Notes under the pieces: model-generated
The model's input: the letters and a program-made list of their open reading frames with translations, nothing else
What the model was told of the DNA's origin: nothing
Database searches by the model: none
NCBI RefSeq assembly: GCF_000346465.2
Contig: NC_034009.1
Coordinates: 42,665,897-42,729,896, forward strand
DNA from: Prunus persica
Lineage: Eukaryota > Streptophyta > Magnoliopsida > Rosales > Rosaceae
Direction of reading: 5' to 3'
DNA: 64,000 nucleotides
Translations under genes and position numbers: made by a program
Shown here: one piece after another, positions 47,401-59,753 of the stretch
Numbering within the stretch: position 1 is the first letter of the stretch
Layout of the letters: each line of letters begins with the position of its first letter

Positions 47401-48621
47401 ATTTTCATTTTGACACGTTCATGCCCGGCTGGTGATGAGAATTTGCAACTATATATGAAAATTAGAATATTCCTGCTCCTGCTGCACATGCACCTGTTCC
47501 TGTTGTATGTACAAAAACCAGATTTAATTCGCTCTAAAAACGAAATAAAAGTATATTATGATTCATGAACTTTCATCACGAGTCATGTTACTGTATATAT
47601 GTTAACGTTGGAATTACTTGAATTCACGGGTTAGGGAGGCCATTGTTTTCTCCTAATAAACATAGACCGGTATATAATGAAACAATGTTCTAAAATCTCC
47701 AAACTATTAATTAATCACTTTGTTTCTAGTTTGATTAAACAATATTTTCCAATTAGCACGAGGAAGAAGAAGAAGAAAAAAAATTAAAGAACATGGGAAT
47801 CCAATTTGATCATGTCAATTTTTCAATTTCAAAGAATACAATGATGCAGGATTAACACATAAACACATAGTTTTGTTTCGTATAATTATAGTCTAACATA
47901 AAACCCTCGCAATATTAACAAAATGAAAACAAACATCCCAAGCTTTTGTCATAAATATTAATGTTCTCATCATGTTTTTCTTTGCTCACATTTATCAACC
48001 AGTTTAAGCCCGTAATGAAAGAAAATTTAATAATAAATTAGGATTATGATAGAATTAGAATTCGAGTCCTTCAAATGTAACTGAATTTTTTTTTGTCCCA
48101 ACTACATGGCAGCGTGGCATTATAAGCAAGATTTAAACATGAACTTAGACTAAACTCACAATTACCTCAAGTAATTTTGATGTTTTTTTGTTTGGGTTTA
48201 ATGGGTATTGGTTCTCACATCAATTCCATCAATATCATTAGGTGACATTATGTACCAAAGACAATAGACCAGAATTGTCTTAGCAAAATCCTATAGCCCC
48301 TAATATACAGGAAAAGTGATTCTTGCAACATCTAATAGCCTTTTTTTGGCGAAACAACATCTTATATAGACTGGTGAACAGTAAAATGTACCACAAATAA
48401 AACTTAACCGCCAATAAAATCATAACTGGCATGCATCACATTATCAAATTTTGGAATATAAAAAAATCAATTTTCGTTAGATTACAGTAGTTTGAATTTG
48501 TCAAAAAAATAAAATAAAATAAAGGTAGCTTGAAGGAGTTGTAGATCAATGGTCTCAAATTTGAATTTTTATGGCACTTTGGTAGTGTGTGTGTGTGAAT
48601 CCCTCCATTTCCTTGTAGTTT
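44471..48621. other. Long gene-poor stretch
   Basis: AT-rich DNA with only short ORFs that lack recognisable domains. A 37-codon plus-strand ORF at 44594-44707 (MASREAERVKIEGTLNLQ...) is the only one with non-AT-driven composition, but it is too short to assign. No RNA gene or element could be supported. Confidence 0.4.
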
Positions 48622-48770
48622 AGCATAAAAACTTATATGAAACGGGGATATTACTATTTTGCTATCCCCAACCAATTACATATTACCACGTGAAAAAATT
48701 ATCACGTGTGACGTGCAGTGATTGGTCAGGATAATAAAATAGTGTTATTCCTGTTTCACACAAGTATTTC
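48622..48770. mobile_element. Small palindromic MITE
   Basis: The left half (acttatatgaaacggggata...accaatta) is an imperfect inverted copy of the right half (gattggtcaggataa...tgtttcacacaagt). The flanks share 'ttgtagtttag' and 'ttgtagcttag', possibly the duplicated target. The centre holds ACGTG motifs. Same family as the elements at 40186 and 44360. Confidence 0.6.
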
Positions 48771-50600
48771 TTGTAGCTTAGGCTATCTACTATTATATTT
48801 TTTTAAAGTTCAAAAATTACTTTTGGTCTTTATAGTTTATCTTTTTTTTCACTAAATTGAAACTACAATGATAAAAAATAAATAATACGTAAATTATATG
48901 AACGAAAAATCACTTTTAGCCAACAACAAAAAAAATAGTTTGAAGGGTTTATTCATAAATCACCTCCACTTTCATTACTTCTTACATGCATGAAAGACTA
49001 AAGGTGACATCAAATTTAATGCATTTCCCTAAATGGAAGATAAGATCCTTCAACACTTATGAAGAGCCAATTAAAAATTAAAAACAATAATAAAACAATT
49101 TAATATACACATGGAAATAATGACGTGTCAGATGATATAAATCCCTTCCTCTGGATTTATTGGTCATAAAAAGATTAGGTGAAAACCTTCCACCTAAGAA
49201 CCCATCAGCCCAGCAGGTTTTTAGACTTGCAAGCTGTTAGATCCAGCTGGCGCCTCAAGGACTTTTCAAATTTACATCCACATCATTTAATTAACCCTAA
49301 TTAGTTAATTAACTACTTAATTAAATGATCATAAGTAAGATTCGCCTTCCCCCCCTGTGCCAGCCCCCCACCAATCACTCACGAGCTCTGTGTGAGCGGA
49401 GAGACTGCGACAGTGCGACGCGGGGACTTACAGTGCGCGTGCCCTCACGTGATCGTCCCACATCGGATACCAGATGACTGCCAGTTGGCTTAGTCCACGC
49501 TTCCCGATAGACATTCATTTTTTCTGCCCACAAGCCAGCCTGTAAACGCAACGTCTATCTTCGATAGTGAGTTGACGGTATTGCCCGCCGAATAATCGGA
49601 TGCGAGGGGGTTTAATGAAGGGTGGTTTGGTCAATTCTGGTGGTTGTGCGATCTGTAGCTAAGCTGTAATGCTTTTTTGTCTTGTAGCTAGAGGAAAAAG
49701 GATTCACTTACTTCCACAAAGGATGCCTTTGCCTTTGCCTTTGGCTCTGCCTCACCCTGCCCTACCCATAATTAATAAATCCATTTAGGCATTGGCTGTA
49801 ACACACGTTTTCTTTCTGGAATGAGGACAAATCTCTACTCTCACTCTCTACGCTTTTTGCTCATTCACCTCCACAAATTCAAATTAGAATAATAATTTTG
49901 ACAATTACTTTTGTAAAAATAACAGGATCCATATAAACTTGTTTAATTAAGTAAATTTTACATGTTTTAAAAGAAATTGTCATTTAGATATATCGTCACG
50001 TGTCTACAGCATTCATCACATGCTCTCGGATATAAGGTAAATTTTATTGAGATTATACGCAAAAGAACTTTACATTGTCACATGAAGAAAATAAATACAA
50101 TTGATATAGTGTTACATTATTATATTAAATGATCACCTTTTTTTCGTGAAAGTGGAAGGAATAATTGTACAATACAAACCCTCTCACAGTATCCAAATGC
50201 TATTTTAATTCTAAATTTCTCACATGTTTATAAAAGGAAAGTTGTTTTGTTTGGTTCTTTTTAGTTTTGTACTTGTATTTTTTTTTAAATTAGAAAACGG
50301 AAATAAAAGAGGAAAGGTTATTGATTGATATTTGTGTTCGTCGCGTGGAATCAAAATGCATGGTGGGAGCGTGAGGTGGGGAGCAGAGAGCAGGTATGAG
50401 TTAATCGTTTCGAAATAAAGAAACGCGCTTGGAGTACCGTTTGGTCACTTTTTTCTTACTGGCCACAGTCCGCAAGTCGTGAATGGGAAGCAAGCAAGCA
50501 ACCCATATCTCTCTCTCTCTCTCTTTCTCTCTCCTCTTTCTCTTTCTTAACCCCTTCCCACATTCAATTAACCCTTATTCTTGAACCTTTTCCTCGGCTA
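48771..50600. other. Intergenic, upstream of EXO gene 1
   Basis: The stretch 49340-49600 is markedly more GC-rich than its surroundings and includes CACGTG at about 49446-49451; another ACGTG lies near 49997. These could be regulatory elements of the EXO gene 1 kb away, but no ORF is present there. Confidence 0.35.
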
Positions 50601-50608
50601 TATAAATA
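50601..50608 (+). promoter_or_regulatory. TATA box of EXO gene 1
   Basis: TATAAATA, 134 bp upstream of the ATG at 50735. Confidence 0.8.
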
Positions 50609-50734
50609 CCCTTTCACCCCCACTCTCATACCACACCAAAAATCACAAGCCCTCTCAGCTTGGAAACCAAAAACCTCTCCAGAATACCACTCTAAACCAA
50701 TCAATTTTGTTCTTTAAAAAACCCCAAAAGGAAA

Positions 50735-51733
50735 ATGGCAGTTTTGGGTTCTTCTTCTTCTCTTTTGAAACTCTTTCTTGTTGCTTCTTTGATCCAAGTC
50801 TCTTTGGGTTCTAGCAGATTTTTCCAAGTCTCCTTGGCAACAAGGAAGCTCAGTGAGCTTGTCCAAGGCCAAACTCAGCTCTTGAAATACCACAATGGCC
50901 CTCTTCTTTCTGGCAAAATAGCCATCAACCTCGTTTGGTATGGCAACTTCAAGCCTTCCCAGAAAGCCATCATCTCAGACTTCATCACCTCCTTGTCTTC
51001 ATCTTCACCCCCAAAAACCACCCCACCATCCGTCGCCACGTGGTGGAAAACCACTGAAAAATACTACCACCTCAGCTCCAACAAGAAGACCTCTCTCTCC
51101 CTCTCTCTGGGAAGACAGATTCTTGATGAAAAATACTCCCTTGGGAAATCCCTGACCACCAAACAGATTGTGCAATTGGCCTCAAAGGGTGACCAGAAAA
51201 ACGCCATAAACGTCGTTTTGACGTCTGCCGACGTGACTGTTGATGGGTTCTGTATGAACCGATGCGGGACCCACGGGTCTGCTTTGGGCTCCTCCAAAAC
51301 TGGTCTCATCAAGGGCAGCAAGCGTTCCAAGTTTGCTTACATTTGGGTTGGAAACTCAGAGACCCAGTGCCCAGGGCAATGCGCTTGGCCATTCCACCAG
51401 CCCATCTATGGTCCCCAGAGCCCACCACTGGTGGCCCCCAACAACGACGTGGGCCTAGACGGCATGGTCATCAATCTGGCTAGCCTCCTGGCCGGGACAG
51501 CAACCAACCCTTTTGGAAACGGCTACTTCCAGGGCCCAGCTGAGGCGCCATTGGAGGCTGCTTCTGCTTGCCCTGGGGTTTATGGGAAAGGGGCTTATCC
51601 TGGTTATGCTGGGAACTTATTGCAGGAGCCCTCGACTGGTGCAAGCTACAATGCCAATGGCGCTAATGGAAGAAAGTACTTGCTTCCTGCTCTATATGAC
51701 CCTGCAACTTCATCTTGCTCAACTTTGGTTTAA
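50735..51733 (+). CDS. EXORDIUM (PHI-1 family) protein 1
   Basis: Single-exon gene of 332 aa, the usual family length. Residues 1 to about 24 ([21 protein letters not shown]...) form a signal peptide, so the product goes to the cell wall space. The PHI-1 domain fills the rest: [22 protein letters not shown], then [21 protein letters not shown], then [23 protein letters not shown], ending [15 protein letters not shown]. The conserved Cys pattern is intact. In Arabidopsis EXO is brassinosteroid-responsive and promotes leaf cell expansion; whether this copy does the same is inference. Its partner at 53662-54660 differs at about ten residues. A TATA box lies 134 bp upstream. Confidence 0.95.
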   Translation: MAVLGSSSSLLKLFLVASLIQVSLGSSRFFQVSLATRKLSELVQGQTQLLKYHNGPLLSGKIAINLVWYGNFKPSQKAIISDFITSLSSSSPPKTTPPSVATWWKTTEKYYHLSSNKKTSLSLSLGRQILDEKYSLGKSLTTKQIVQLASKGDQKNAINVVLTSADVTVDGFCMNRCGTHGSALGSSKTGLIKGSKRSKFAYIWVGNSETQCPGQCAWPFHQPIYGPQSPPLVAPNNDVGLDGMVINLASLLAGTATNPFGNGYFQGPAEAPLEAASACPGVYGKGAYPGYAGNLLQEPSTGASYNANGANGRKYLLPALYDPATSSCSTLV

Positions 51734-53661
51734 ATCTTCTGTGGGGTTTGAGAGCTTTTAGTAGACGGAAATGTATACGCCTGATTAGGAGTAGATATAT
51801 TCATTGATTTGTTGTAATTTCTTTTGTTGTGCGGGTTATAATTATATAAAAAGCAAATTGTTCTGATTTGCATCATGAAACTTTGCCCCTTGATTTCTTC
51901 TTATTTGAGCTTGCCTTTATTTAAATCAAGATTATTTAGTAGTATCTGGTAGAACAAAAGCAAAAGTTGGATCCTAGATGGCCTTCATCAAGTTGCTAGA
52001 GCAGATGTATTCCCATCATCCGAGTTTGAATTCACCTACTTGTAATTTAGATTAGTTTATTTAACGCTTCTATTTTTCGAAAAAAAAAACAAAAACAAAA
52101 GTTACCAGTTTGTCGGGCCAATAACGAAATTTACCAGATGAACAAGACCAAATTCTTAATTAGGTTTTTTTGTTCTTTGAGTAAGAAGAAAAACTGTGGC
52201 ATTTAATCCCTTACTTGTAACACCCAAGTTCCTTTGTGTGCATATTTATATACAGAAGCGGTCTGCACTTATATGAACATGATCTTTGCACAATTTGAAT
52301 AGTTAATTGTCAAACCGGATTTGTTTTTTGTTTATAGATTGAGGACAAAGCTAAGGAACCCCCTATAGTTTATATGCTGACTTATCTGTCTTATATTATT
52401 GCACTTCACCTGCTTTATGTCCCTACTTTGAAATAAATCCCTTCGCTAGTGATCAAATGGGTTGGCAGTTACCATTAGTCATTGCCAATGCTAGTAATTT
52501 TGAAGAATTTAAAAACTCAAGTAGATAGATTCGTCATGGTGTATTGTACAAAGACTTTGGTGTTCTTTATTAAGTTCGAAGACAATGATATTGTCGAAAA
52601 TGAATCGATAACACGTCAGCACGTCCTATTAGCAATAATGTCAATAACGACATTATTGATAGGTATGGGTTATTGGGGAGAAGAAAATATAGAGATAGGG
52701 AGAGCGCAGAGGAGAGAGAGAGAGAGCAGAGAGAGATTAGTTTTTTTTTTTCTTCTTATTTTTAATTGATTTTTTAAAATTATATGAATATTTTATTACA
52801 TATAAATATTAGAAATAAAATAACAAAAATGTGGAACCCATAAATACCATAGGTAACTAACAATGAGATCTGATAGAACATTAATAGTGAAATCACATTG
52901 TAACAAATTTAAAAGACCGAAATATATAATTATAACTTAAAAAGATAGAGACTAACTACTGAATACTAAATTGTCATTACCCTATTTTTGTTGTTTCACA
53001 AAGAACATACAATCCTCAACCAATGCTAGCTCCCCTTCAAAGCAAAAAGAAAAGGGCTAGCTGCCAAGCCTTGAATAATAATAGTAAAGGGCTGTCCAAA
53101 GTGACGGGAGACATAAATTATGATGGTGAAGAGCAAACAGATGCCTTTGCTTTGTCCCTAGTTCACAAAAGGACAAAGATCATGTATATTTATTTGCAAA
53201 ATTCAGTCCAGAGTGTATGAATGGGAATTGTAAATTCAGATGCCAAAATAAATTGCCTCCTCTTTTCTGTATAATAATATTATACCCAAATGGTCGGTTT
53301 CTTGGCATGCCTACATATTCTCAAACTTATAACCAGTAAAAAAGTCCGTTGGGAGCTTTCAAGTTTGAAAGCCGAAGTTAGCTCAATTAACAAGAAAGTG
53401 GTGACATTATATTTACTTGGAAGTCTGATAATACCCATTAACGGAATTTGTGATTAAGCGCAGTTAATTCTGCAACGTAAATTTGTGTATTTCGCTTATA
53501 TAAAAGATGAAAATCTGAAAATACTCGTGGAAATTAATGCAAATCGAAGCAATCTGCTATTATATTATTATAATCCTCATAACCCAACAATTTAATCAAC
53601 AAATCAATGAATATATCTAACTCCTACATAATCGTATACATATTAATTATCTCTGCAGCTA
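51734..53661. other. Spacer between the convergent EXO genes
   Basis: Holds the two 3' untranslated regions facing each other, a short run of 'gagagag' near 52710 and AT-rich DNA. No gene seen. Confidence 0.4.
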
Positions 53662-54660
53662 CTAAACCAAAGTTGAACAAGATGAAGTAGCAGGGTCGTA
53701 GAGAGCTGGAAGCAAGTACTTTCTTCCATTAGCACCATTGGCATTGTAGCTTGCTCCAGTCGAGGGATCCTGCAACAAGTCCCCAGCATAACCAGGATAA
53801 GCCCCTTTCCCATAAATCCCAGGGCAAGCTGAAGCAGCCTCCAATGGAGCCTCAGCTGGGCCCTGGAAGTAGCCATTTCCAAAGGGGTTGGTTGCAGTCC
53901 CGGCCAAGAGGCTAGCCAGGTTGATGACCATGCCGTCTAGGCCCACGTCGTTGTTGGGGGCCACCAGTGGTGGGCTCTGGGGACCATAGATGGGCTGGTG
54001 GAATGGCCAAGCGCATTGCCCTGGGCACTGGGTCTCTGAGTTTCCAACCCAAATGTAAGCAAACTTGGAACGCTTGCTGCCCTTGATGAGACCAGTTTTG
54101 GTAGAGGCCAGAGCAGACCCGTGGGTCCCGCATCTGTTCATACAGAACCCATCAACAGCCACGTCGGCAGACGTCAAAACGACGTTGATGGCGTTTTTCT
54201 GGTCACCCTTTGAGGCCAATTGCACAATCTGTTTGGTTGTGAGGGATTTACCAAGGGAGTATTTTTCATCAAGAATCTGTCTTCCCAGAGAGAGGGAGAG
54301 AGAGGTCTTCTTGTTGGAGCTGAGGTGGTAGTATTTTTCAGTGGTTTTCCACCACGTGGCGACGGAGGGTGGGGTGGTTTTGGAGGGTGAAGAGGAAGAC
54401 AAGGAGGTGATGAAATCTGAGATGATGGCTTTCTGGGAAGGCTTGAAGTTGCCATACCAAATGAGGTTGATGGCTATTTTGCCAGAAAGAAGAGGGCCAT
54501 TGTGGTATTTCAAGAGCTGGGTTTGGTCTTGGACAAGCTCACTGAGCCTCCTTGTTGCCAAGGAAACTTGGAAAAATCTGCTAGAACCCAAAGAGACTTG
54601 GATCAAAGAGGCAACAAGAAAGAGTTTCAAAAGAGAAGAAGAAGAACCCAAAACTGCCAT
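53662..54660 (-). CDS. EXORDIUM (PHI-1 family) protein 2
   Basis: Single exon, 332 aa, the inverted near-copy of gene 1. The ATG at 54660 was chosen because it matches gene 1; an in-frame ATG nine codons upstream (MFFQNPKRK) lies in the region that is leader in gene 1. The signal peptide is the same as gene 1's. Differences from gene 1 are few: RR for RK, DQ for GQ, I for V, S for P, A for T, A and T in the LGSS stretch, I for V, and DLLQD for NLLQE. The coding DNA is about 97% identical, whereas the 5' leaders are visibly more diverged. A TATAAATA box (reverse of 54773-54780) lies 113 bp upstream. Secreted, cell-wall role inferred from family. Confidence 0.95.
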   Translation of the reverse strand: MAVLGSSSSLLKLFLVASLIQVSLGSSRFFQVSLATRRLSELVQDQTQLLKYHNGPLLSGKIAINLIWYGNFKPSQKAIISDFITSLSSSSPSKTTPPSVATWWKTTEKYYHLSSNKKTSLSLSLGRQILDEKYSLGKSLTTKQIVQLASKGDQKNAINVVLTSADVAVDGFCMNRCGTHGSALASTKTGLIKGSKRSKFAYIWVGNSETQCPGQCAWPFHQPIYGPQSPPLVAPNNDVGLDGMVINLASLLAGTATNPFGNGYFQGPAEAPLEAASACPGIYGKGAYPGYAGDLLQDPSTGASYNANGANGRKYLLPALYDPATSSCSTLV

Positions 54661-54772
54661 TTTCCTTTTGGGGTTTTGGAAAAACAAAGAGATTGATATA
54701 GAGATTTAGAGGGGGATTTTGGAGAGGAGGGATTGTGATTTTGGTGTGAGATGAGAGGAGTGGGGGAGGGTG

Positions 54773-54780
54773 TATTTATA
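54773..54780 (-). promoter_or_regulatory. TATA box of EXO gene 2
   Basis: TATAAATA on the minus strand, 113 bp from the ATG at 54660, in the same tatataaatac context as gene 1. Confidence 0.8.
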
Positions 54781-55836
54781 TAGCAGAGAAAGAGGTTCAA
54801 ATTGGGTGTGTGTGAGACTGGTTTAGGGCTGGCTTGGGACCGAATCTAAGACTTAGCAGATGACAGGGATGAGCCAGCTATGTAAATTAGGACAGACGAG
54901 ACAGCCCATAGAGTATGCGAGGGACAAAAAGTCGCTCATTGTATTTTTGTTTTTGGTCAAAAAGTAGCTCACTCTATAACAACTTTTCTTCCACACAAAC
55001 ATAAATAGGGAAAATTGCTCTTACCTTGTATAACGTATAATTCTAATTTTGTTTAATGGAAAAGCATCAAGTTGACGAATTGATTTAATATATGTAACTA
55101 GATGAATCAATCACAACAACAACAAAAATTCAAAAATCAAATCGTAATTAACTTTATTGAGAAGTTGAAGGCGTATTATTTAACTTTGAATTTAGTGATA
55201 TCTTTCTTCTTAATATTAAATGATGTTCTAATTTCGCATCTTCCTTTTTCCCTACTTAAAAGCAGAATTCATACTTCACTTCCCAAAAGGCATATGTTTC
55301 CTTCATTCTGTTTTTGTTTTTGTCCCTTGATTTTTCTTATTAAAGGTGGGAGAGAACATGCTAGATCTATTTTGACCAGCATCCATTAAAAACTATGGCA
55401 ATGCCCTGCGCCACATGTACACCAATAATAGTAATCAACTTCACATTCACTCTTGCATGACAAAATATCAATAATTAGTCACACCCTTCGCCACATAAAA
55501 GTCTTAAGAGCAAACGCGTTTTTGTCCTCCTCTTCCACAAAAAAGTAAATCCTGACAGTCATGAGAGAGTGAGCCCAAAACTCTGTCGTTTTTATCCCCC
55601 ATAACTCCTTGGGCTGTCTTTTATTTTGTCCCTATTCAAATAGCTGGCTGGCTCAATCAAACCTGTCATGTGATAGCAAGTCTTCAAATTCTTTCCATCC
55701 ATCCAAACAAACCCTTCACCCACTTGAAATTTGCAACGCGTTGTCCTGCTGGCCTCTCACTCTCCCACTTTACGTGCTGAAGTTTCAACCCTTTTACCTC
55801 CTTCCATGCACTTTCTTCCCCCCAACTTTTGACCCC
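54781..55836. other. Intergenic between EXO genes 2 and 3
   Basis: Shared upstream space of two divergently transcribed EXO genes. An upstream in-frame stretch from 55609 to the ATG at 55939 is open but has no family sequence. No other gene seen. Confidence 0.4.
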
Positions 55837-55844
55837 TATATATA
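55837..55844 (+). promoter_or_regulatory. TATA box of EXO gene 3
   Basis: TATATATA, about 95 bp before the ATG at 55939. Confidence 0.75.
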
Positions 55845-55938
55845 CACAAATTTCCTTCTCCATTCTCCAATTCAATCCAAACCCACAAAAACTTTCAGCT
55901 TCGTTTCAAATTGGTCACTTTTATTTTTACACGAAACC

Positions 55939-56898
55939 ATGTCTGCTTTTCTGAAATTACTGCTTTTGATCTCTCTGTTCCATTTTGGCTCGGCAGCTCG
56001 GAGCCTTTCTGAGACTTCTTCTGACCAAACCCAGCAACCCTCTTTGCAATTTCAGTACCACAATGGTCCTCTCCTCTCTGGCAAATTCTCCATCAACTTG
56101 ATCTGGTACGGCAACTTCAAACCCTCCCAGCGTGCAATCGTCTCTGATTTCATCACCTCCCTTGCTTCTCCTCCCCAATCCAAACCCGCCTCAGGCCAAC
56201 CATCTGTTGCCACGTGGTTGAAGTCCATAGAGAAATACTACCACCTCTTGAGTTCCAAGAAACAATATTCTCTCTCCCTCTCTTTGGGCACCCAAACCTT
56301 GGATGACAAGTACTCTCTGGGAAAATCCCTCACTGCTCGTCAAATCCAGCAATTGGCCTCAAAGGGTGCCCAGAATTATGCAATCAACGTTGTTTTGACC
56401 TCATCCGATGTTTTGGTTGATGGGTTTTGCATGAGCAAATGTGGAAGCCATAGCTCTTCCTCTAGCTCCAGCCACATTAGGGGCAAAACCCAGAAGTTTA
56501 CTTACATTTGGGTGGGAAACTCCGAGACCCAATGCCCTGGCCAATGTGCCTGGCCATTCCACCAGCCCATCTATGGGCCCCAGGGCCCTCCGCTGGTGGC
56601 CCCCAACAATGATGTGGGCCTAGACGGCATGGTCATCAACCTGGCTAGCCTTTTGGCTGGGACTGTGACCAATCCATTTGGAAATGGCTACTACCAAGGT
56701 CCCAAAGAGGCTCCATTGGAGGCTGCTTCTGCTTGCACTGGGGTTTATGGGAAAGGCGCTTATCCCGGCTATGCTGGAAACCTCTTGGTGGACCCCACAA
56801 CCGGTGCTAGCTACAATGCTCATGGTTCTAATGGGAAGAAGTTCTTGCTTCCTGCTCTGTTTGACCCTTCAACCTCAACTTGTTCTACTCTGGTTTGA
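55939..56898 (+). CDS. EXORDIUM (PHI-1 family) protein 3
   Basis: Single exon, 319 aa. The start MSAFLKLLLLISLFHFGSAA is a typical signal peptide; the frame is open 330 bp further upstream, but that part lies before and around the TATA box and cannot be coding. The domain runs from [25 protein letters not shown] to [19 protein letters not shown]. It is the copy that looks most like Arabidopsis EXO itself (LQFQYH..GPLL.GK.S.NLIWYG.FKPSQRAI). A Ser-rich linker (SHSSSSSSSHI) replaces the longer loop of genes 1 and 2. All conserved Cys are present. Secreted; a role in growth regulation is inferred from the family. Confidence 0.95.
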   Translation: MSAFLKLLLLISLFHFGSAARSLSETSSDQTQQPSLQFQYHNGPLLSGKFSINLIWYGNFKPSQRAIVSDFITSLASPPQSKPASGQPSVATWLKSIEKYYHLLSSKKQYSLSLSLGTQTLDDKYSLGKSLTARQIQQLASKGAQNYAINVVLTSSDVLVDGFCMSKCGSHSSSSSSSHIRGKTQKFTYIWVGNSETQCPGQCAWPFHQPIYGPQGPPLVAPNNDVGLDGMVINLASLLAGTVTNPFGNGYYQGPKEAPLEAASACTGVYGKGAYPGYAGNLLVDPTTGASYNAHGSNGKKFLLPALFDPSTSTCSTLV

Positions 56899-57618
56899 GA
56901 TACGAGAGTGCTGAAGAGTTCTTAGAGGACATACAATGGTTTATGTGACATTTGGAAATATTAGGAGTACACATTATGTAGAGAAGTATAATTGTTAGGG
57001 GGATGAACTGTGTAACATACATATATTTGTTATTCTTTTTGTATCACATTTCCAATAATGAAAATCTATTATTTTGTTTCCCTTTCAGTGTTGCTTGACA
57101 GTCTGTGATGTATTCAGAAAAAAGCCGCATTTACATAAACTTTGGGTGTTGGTTAAATTGAAAGTAGGCAAGAGTGGAAAAACTTGATTGAGCTATATAC
57201 ATAATTTCTGTAGCACATAATAATGACTATCAACAAACATGTCACATAGAATTATCGTGGCACATAATAATTCTTGTTATACTATTACAGTGCATGCCCT
57301 TTCTTCTCTCCGTGATTATTTGTGCAACTTATTATGAACGTCAGTGGTGGTAGGTCCTTCCAACCAAAATTCCTTCGAGAACACTCAACGCGGTCGAAGG
57401 AGGCACCATACAAAGACCAATATGCAGTACATAATAAGTGTCAAGTGTGCTCCACATGCCGCAAATTTGGCAGCCATGAGCCGCCCATCAATTTTCTTCT
57501 TTAAAACTCCAGGGCCCAGAGAGCCATTCATATATAATACATTGGACACGCCAGGCCCGCCGTGGCGGTGCATCGTCTCCAATCCATCCACAAGTCTAGT
57601 GCCTGACAATTCGACATA

Positions 57619-57661
<43 letters not shown>

Positions 57662-58724
57662 AATATCACAAATTAGCACCGACCCACTGCATGCCCCCAC
57701 TATCTTAGGTTTGCATAACTTTCCGACCCATGATATTGTTCATCAAAATTCAACACTGTATATCCCCATTTTGGTTTTCCAAGGTTCTTCACCTCTACCC
57801 TAGTTTAGGTCTCATTTTGATAAAGAACAACCCCTTTTTAAAAGCCCTTTTTTTGGCTACACCAATGTTTGAATGAATGAGGAGCCAACGTTTGAATACG
57901 TGTTGTCATCACATAATTTGGTCATTAAAAGTTGGTAAACAAATTAGGTACATAGTTTAGGAGCCAACCTAATTAAGTTGGGTAGTTTGATTTACTGAAA
58001 ACCACCTTTATCACCACTATAGCTAGCTGCCATATCTAGTGAAACCACCACCATGCATGTATATATATCGTTACTATGTTCCATCAACCAAACCCACAGA
58101 AAATTTGGAGAAATATTTGTATGTTCCGAGTACACCACGTAATTGGTGCACCATCCAATACACATAGGATATGTGTAAAAATATTTTTTTAATTTTTTTT
58201 AATTGAGTAATCACTAATCACGTAATGTAGCAAAAATTACTCGAAAGCTTGGCTCTTATATATTAATTATGTAATCTGTTGATGTTCAAACTTTTGTGTT
58301 CCAATTTGATCTATTAATATTCACAAGTCGGATGTGCATAATATTATAGTGAGTTCTCTACTAATGGCCATAGGTATCTAGAATACTAATTTACAATAAA
58401 ATATACATGACTAGAGTGATAGAATTTAACCAACATGGTTGAGGATAAACATGAGGAAGATGCAGAGAAACAAGGTTACCAAATTAAAAATATCAAAAGT
58501 CAAAACCCACCAAAGCAAAACCTTCGCAGGACAAGCCGACCTACCCTTAATAAACCTTTCCATCGAAATATATCATATGATCTGTGCATAATGTTCATCG
58601 CAAACTAAAACCCTGTGTGCTGTGCTGCCTATTAATCCTATCCAAATCAAACCAAGTCAGAACTTAAAACCCACGCGGCTGCATTTAAAACATGCCCAAC
58701 ACTCGCTCTCTCCGCCCATCTGTT
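56899..58724. other. Intergenic, no gene seen
   Basis: 3' region of EXO gene 3, a 38-bp (CT)n tract at 57622-57659, and AT-rich DNA. ORFs through the CT tract are compositional artefacts. Confidence 0.4.
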
Positions 58725-58736
58725 TATATATAAATA
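58725..58736 (+). promoter_or_regulatory. TATA box of the EXL2/EXL4-like gene
   Basis: TATATATAAATA, about 90 bp before the ATG at 58824. Confidence 0.8.
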
Positions 58737-58823
58737 CGCCTCACAAGCATTCTTACAAACACCTCACAGTCATCACTCTCTGAATCACTTAAACACAAGC
58801 AACAACTTCTAACCTTCTCATCA

Positions 58824-59753
58824 ATGGCTTTTACTTCCCATTTGGCCATCTGGGTCACATTTTTTCTTGCCCTTTCCTCCTTCCTCAGCCCTTGTACAGC
58901 CACCATGCGCAAGCTCTCAGCTCTCGTTCAACAACAACCACTTACGCTCAAGTACCACAAAGGCCCACTGCTTAAAGGCAACATCACAGTCAATGTCGTA
59001 TGGTATGGCAAGTTCTCCCCCATCCAACGGTCCATATTGGTCGACTTTGTTCAGTCTCTGAGCTCCCACCACACCACGCAACCCTCAGTCTCATCGTGGT
59101 GGCAGACTACAGAAAGGTACAGGGGAGGGCCCTGCACCGTCGCTGTAGGGAATCAAATCCTCGACCAGACATACTCTCTCGGGAGAACACTCACGGACCA
59201 GAAACTCGCGGCTTTGGCAGCCAAAGCATCAACAGGTCGAAACGCAGCGGTCAACGTGGTTCTCACGGACGCTGATGTGGCGGTTGACGGGTTCTGCATG
59301 AGCCGGTGCGGGTCCCACGGGTCGGGGGGCGTGGGGAGAAAGACGGGCAGGCTGGCGTATGCGTGGGTGGGCAACCCGGGGAGCCAGTGTCCGGGTCAGT
59401 GCGCGTGGCCGTTTCACCAGCCGATGTACGGGCCGCAGACGGCGCCGTTAGTTCCTCCTAACGGCGACGTTGGGGTTGACGGAATGGTGATCAGTCTTGC
59501 AACGGTTTTGGCGGGAGCGGTGACGAACCCGTTTGAAAACGGCTATTTTCAGGGTACGAGAGACGCGCCTTTAGAGGCTGTGAGCGCGTGTGCGGGTATT
59601 TTTGGGAAAGGGGCTTACCCGGGTTACCCCGGGGAGGTCGTTTGGGACAAAACGACGGGAGCTAGCTACAATGCGGTGGGTGTACGTGGACGCAAGTACT
59701 TGCTCCCGGCGATGTGGGACCCGCAGACCTCCACGTGTAAAACACTCGTCTGA
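58824..59753 (+). CDS. EXORDIUM-like protein (EXL2/EXL4 type)
   Basis: Single exon, 309 aa. The signal peptide is residues 1 to about 26 ([19 protein letters not shown]...). It belongs to the other PHI-1 branch: [29 protein letters not shown], then [17 protein letters not shown], then [24 protein letters not shown], ending [34 protein letters not shown] and CKTLV are features I associate with Arabidopsis EXL2 and EXL4. The second half of the coding region is rich in G and C at third positions, unlike the EXO genes beside it. Apoplastic; a role in carbon-dependent growth is inferred. It lies 585 bp from the PTPA gene, same strand. Confidence 0.94.
   Translation: MAFTSHLAIWVTFFLALSSFLSPCTATMRKLSALVQQQPLTLKYHKGPLLKGNITVNVVWYGKFSPIQRSILVDFVQSLSSHHTTQPSVSSWWQTTERYRGGPCTVAVGNQILDQTYSLGRTLTDQKLAALAAKASTGRNAAVNVVLTDADVAVDGFCMSRCGSHGSGGVGRKTGRLAYAWVGNPGSQCPGQCAWPFHQPMYGPQTAPLVPPNGDVGVDGMVISLATVLAGAVTNPFENGYFQGTRDAPLEAVSACAGIFGKGAYPGYPGEVVWDKTTGASYNAVGVRGRKYLLPAMWDPQTSTCKTLV

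Noticed and set aside
52330..52990. Possible further transposable element between the EXO genes
   Set aside because: Some repeated wording but no inverted ends or target duplication could be found by eye.
55609..55938. N-terminal extension of EXO gene 3 (110 extra codons)
   Set aside because: It covers the TATA box and leader, has no family similarity, and hides a perfect signal peptide starting at 55939.
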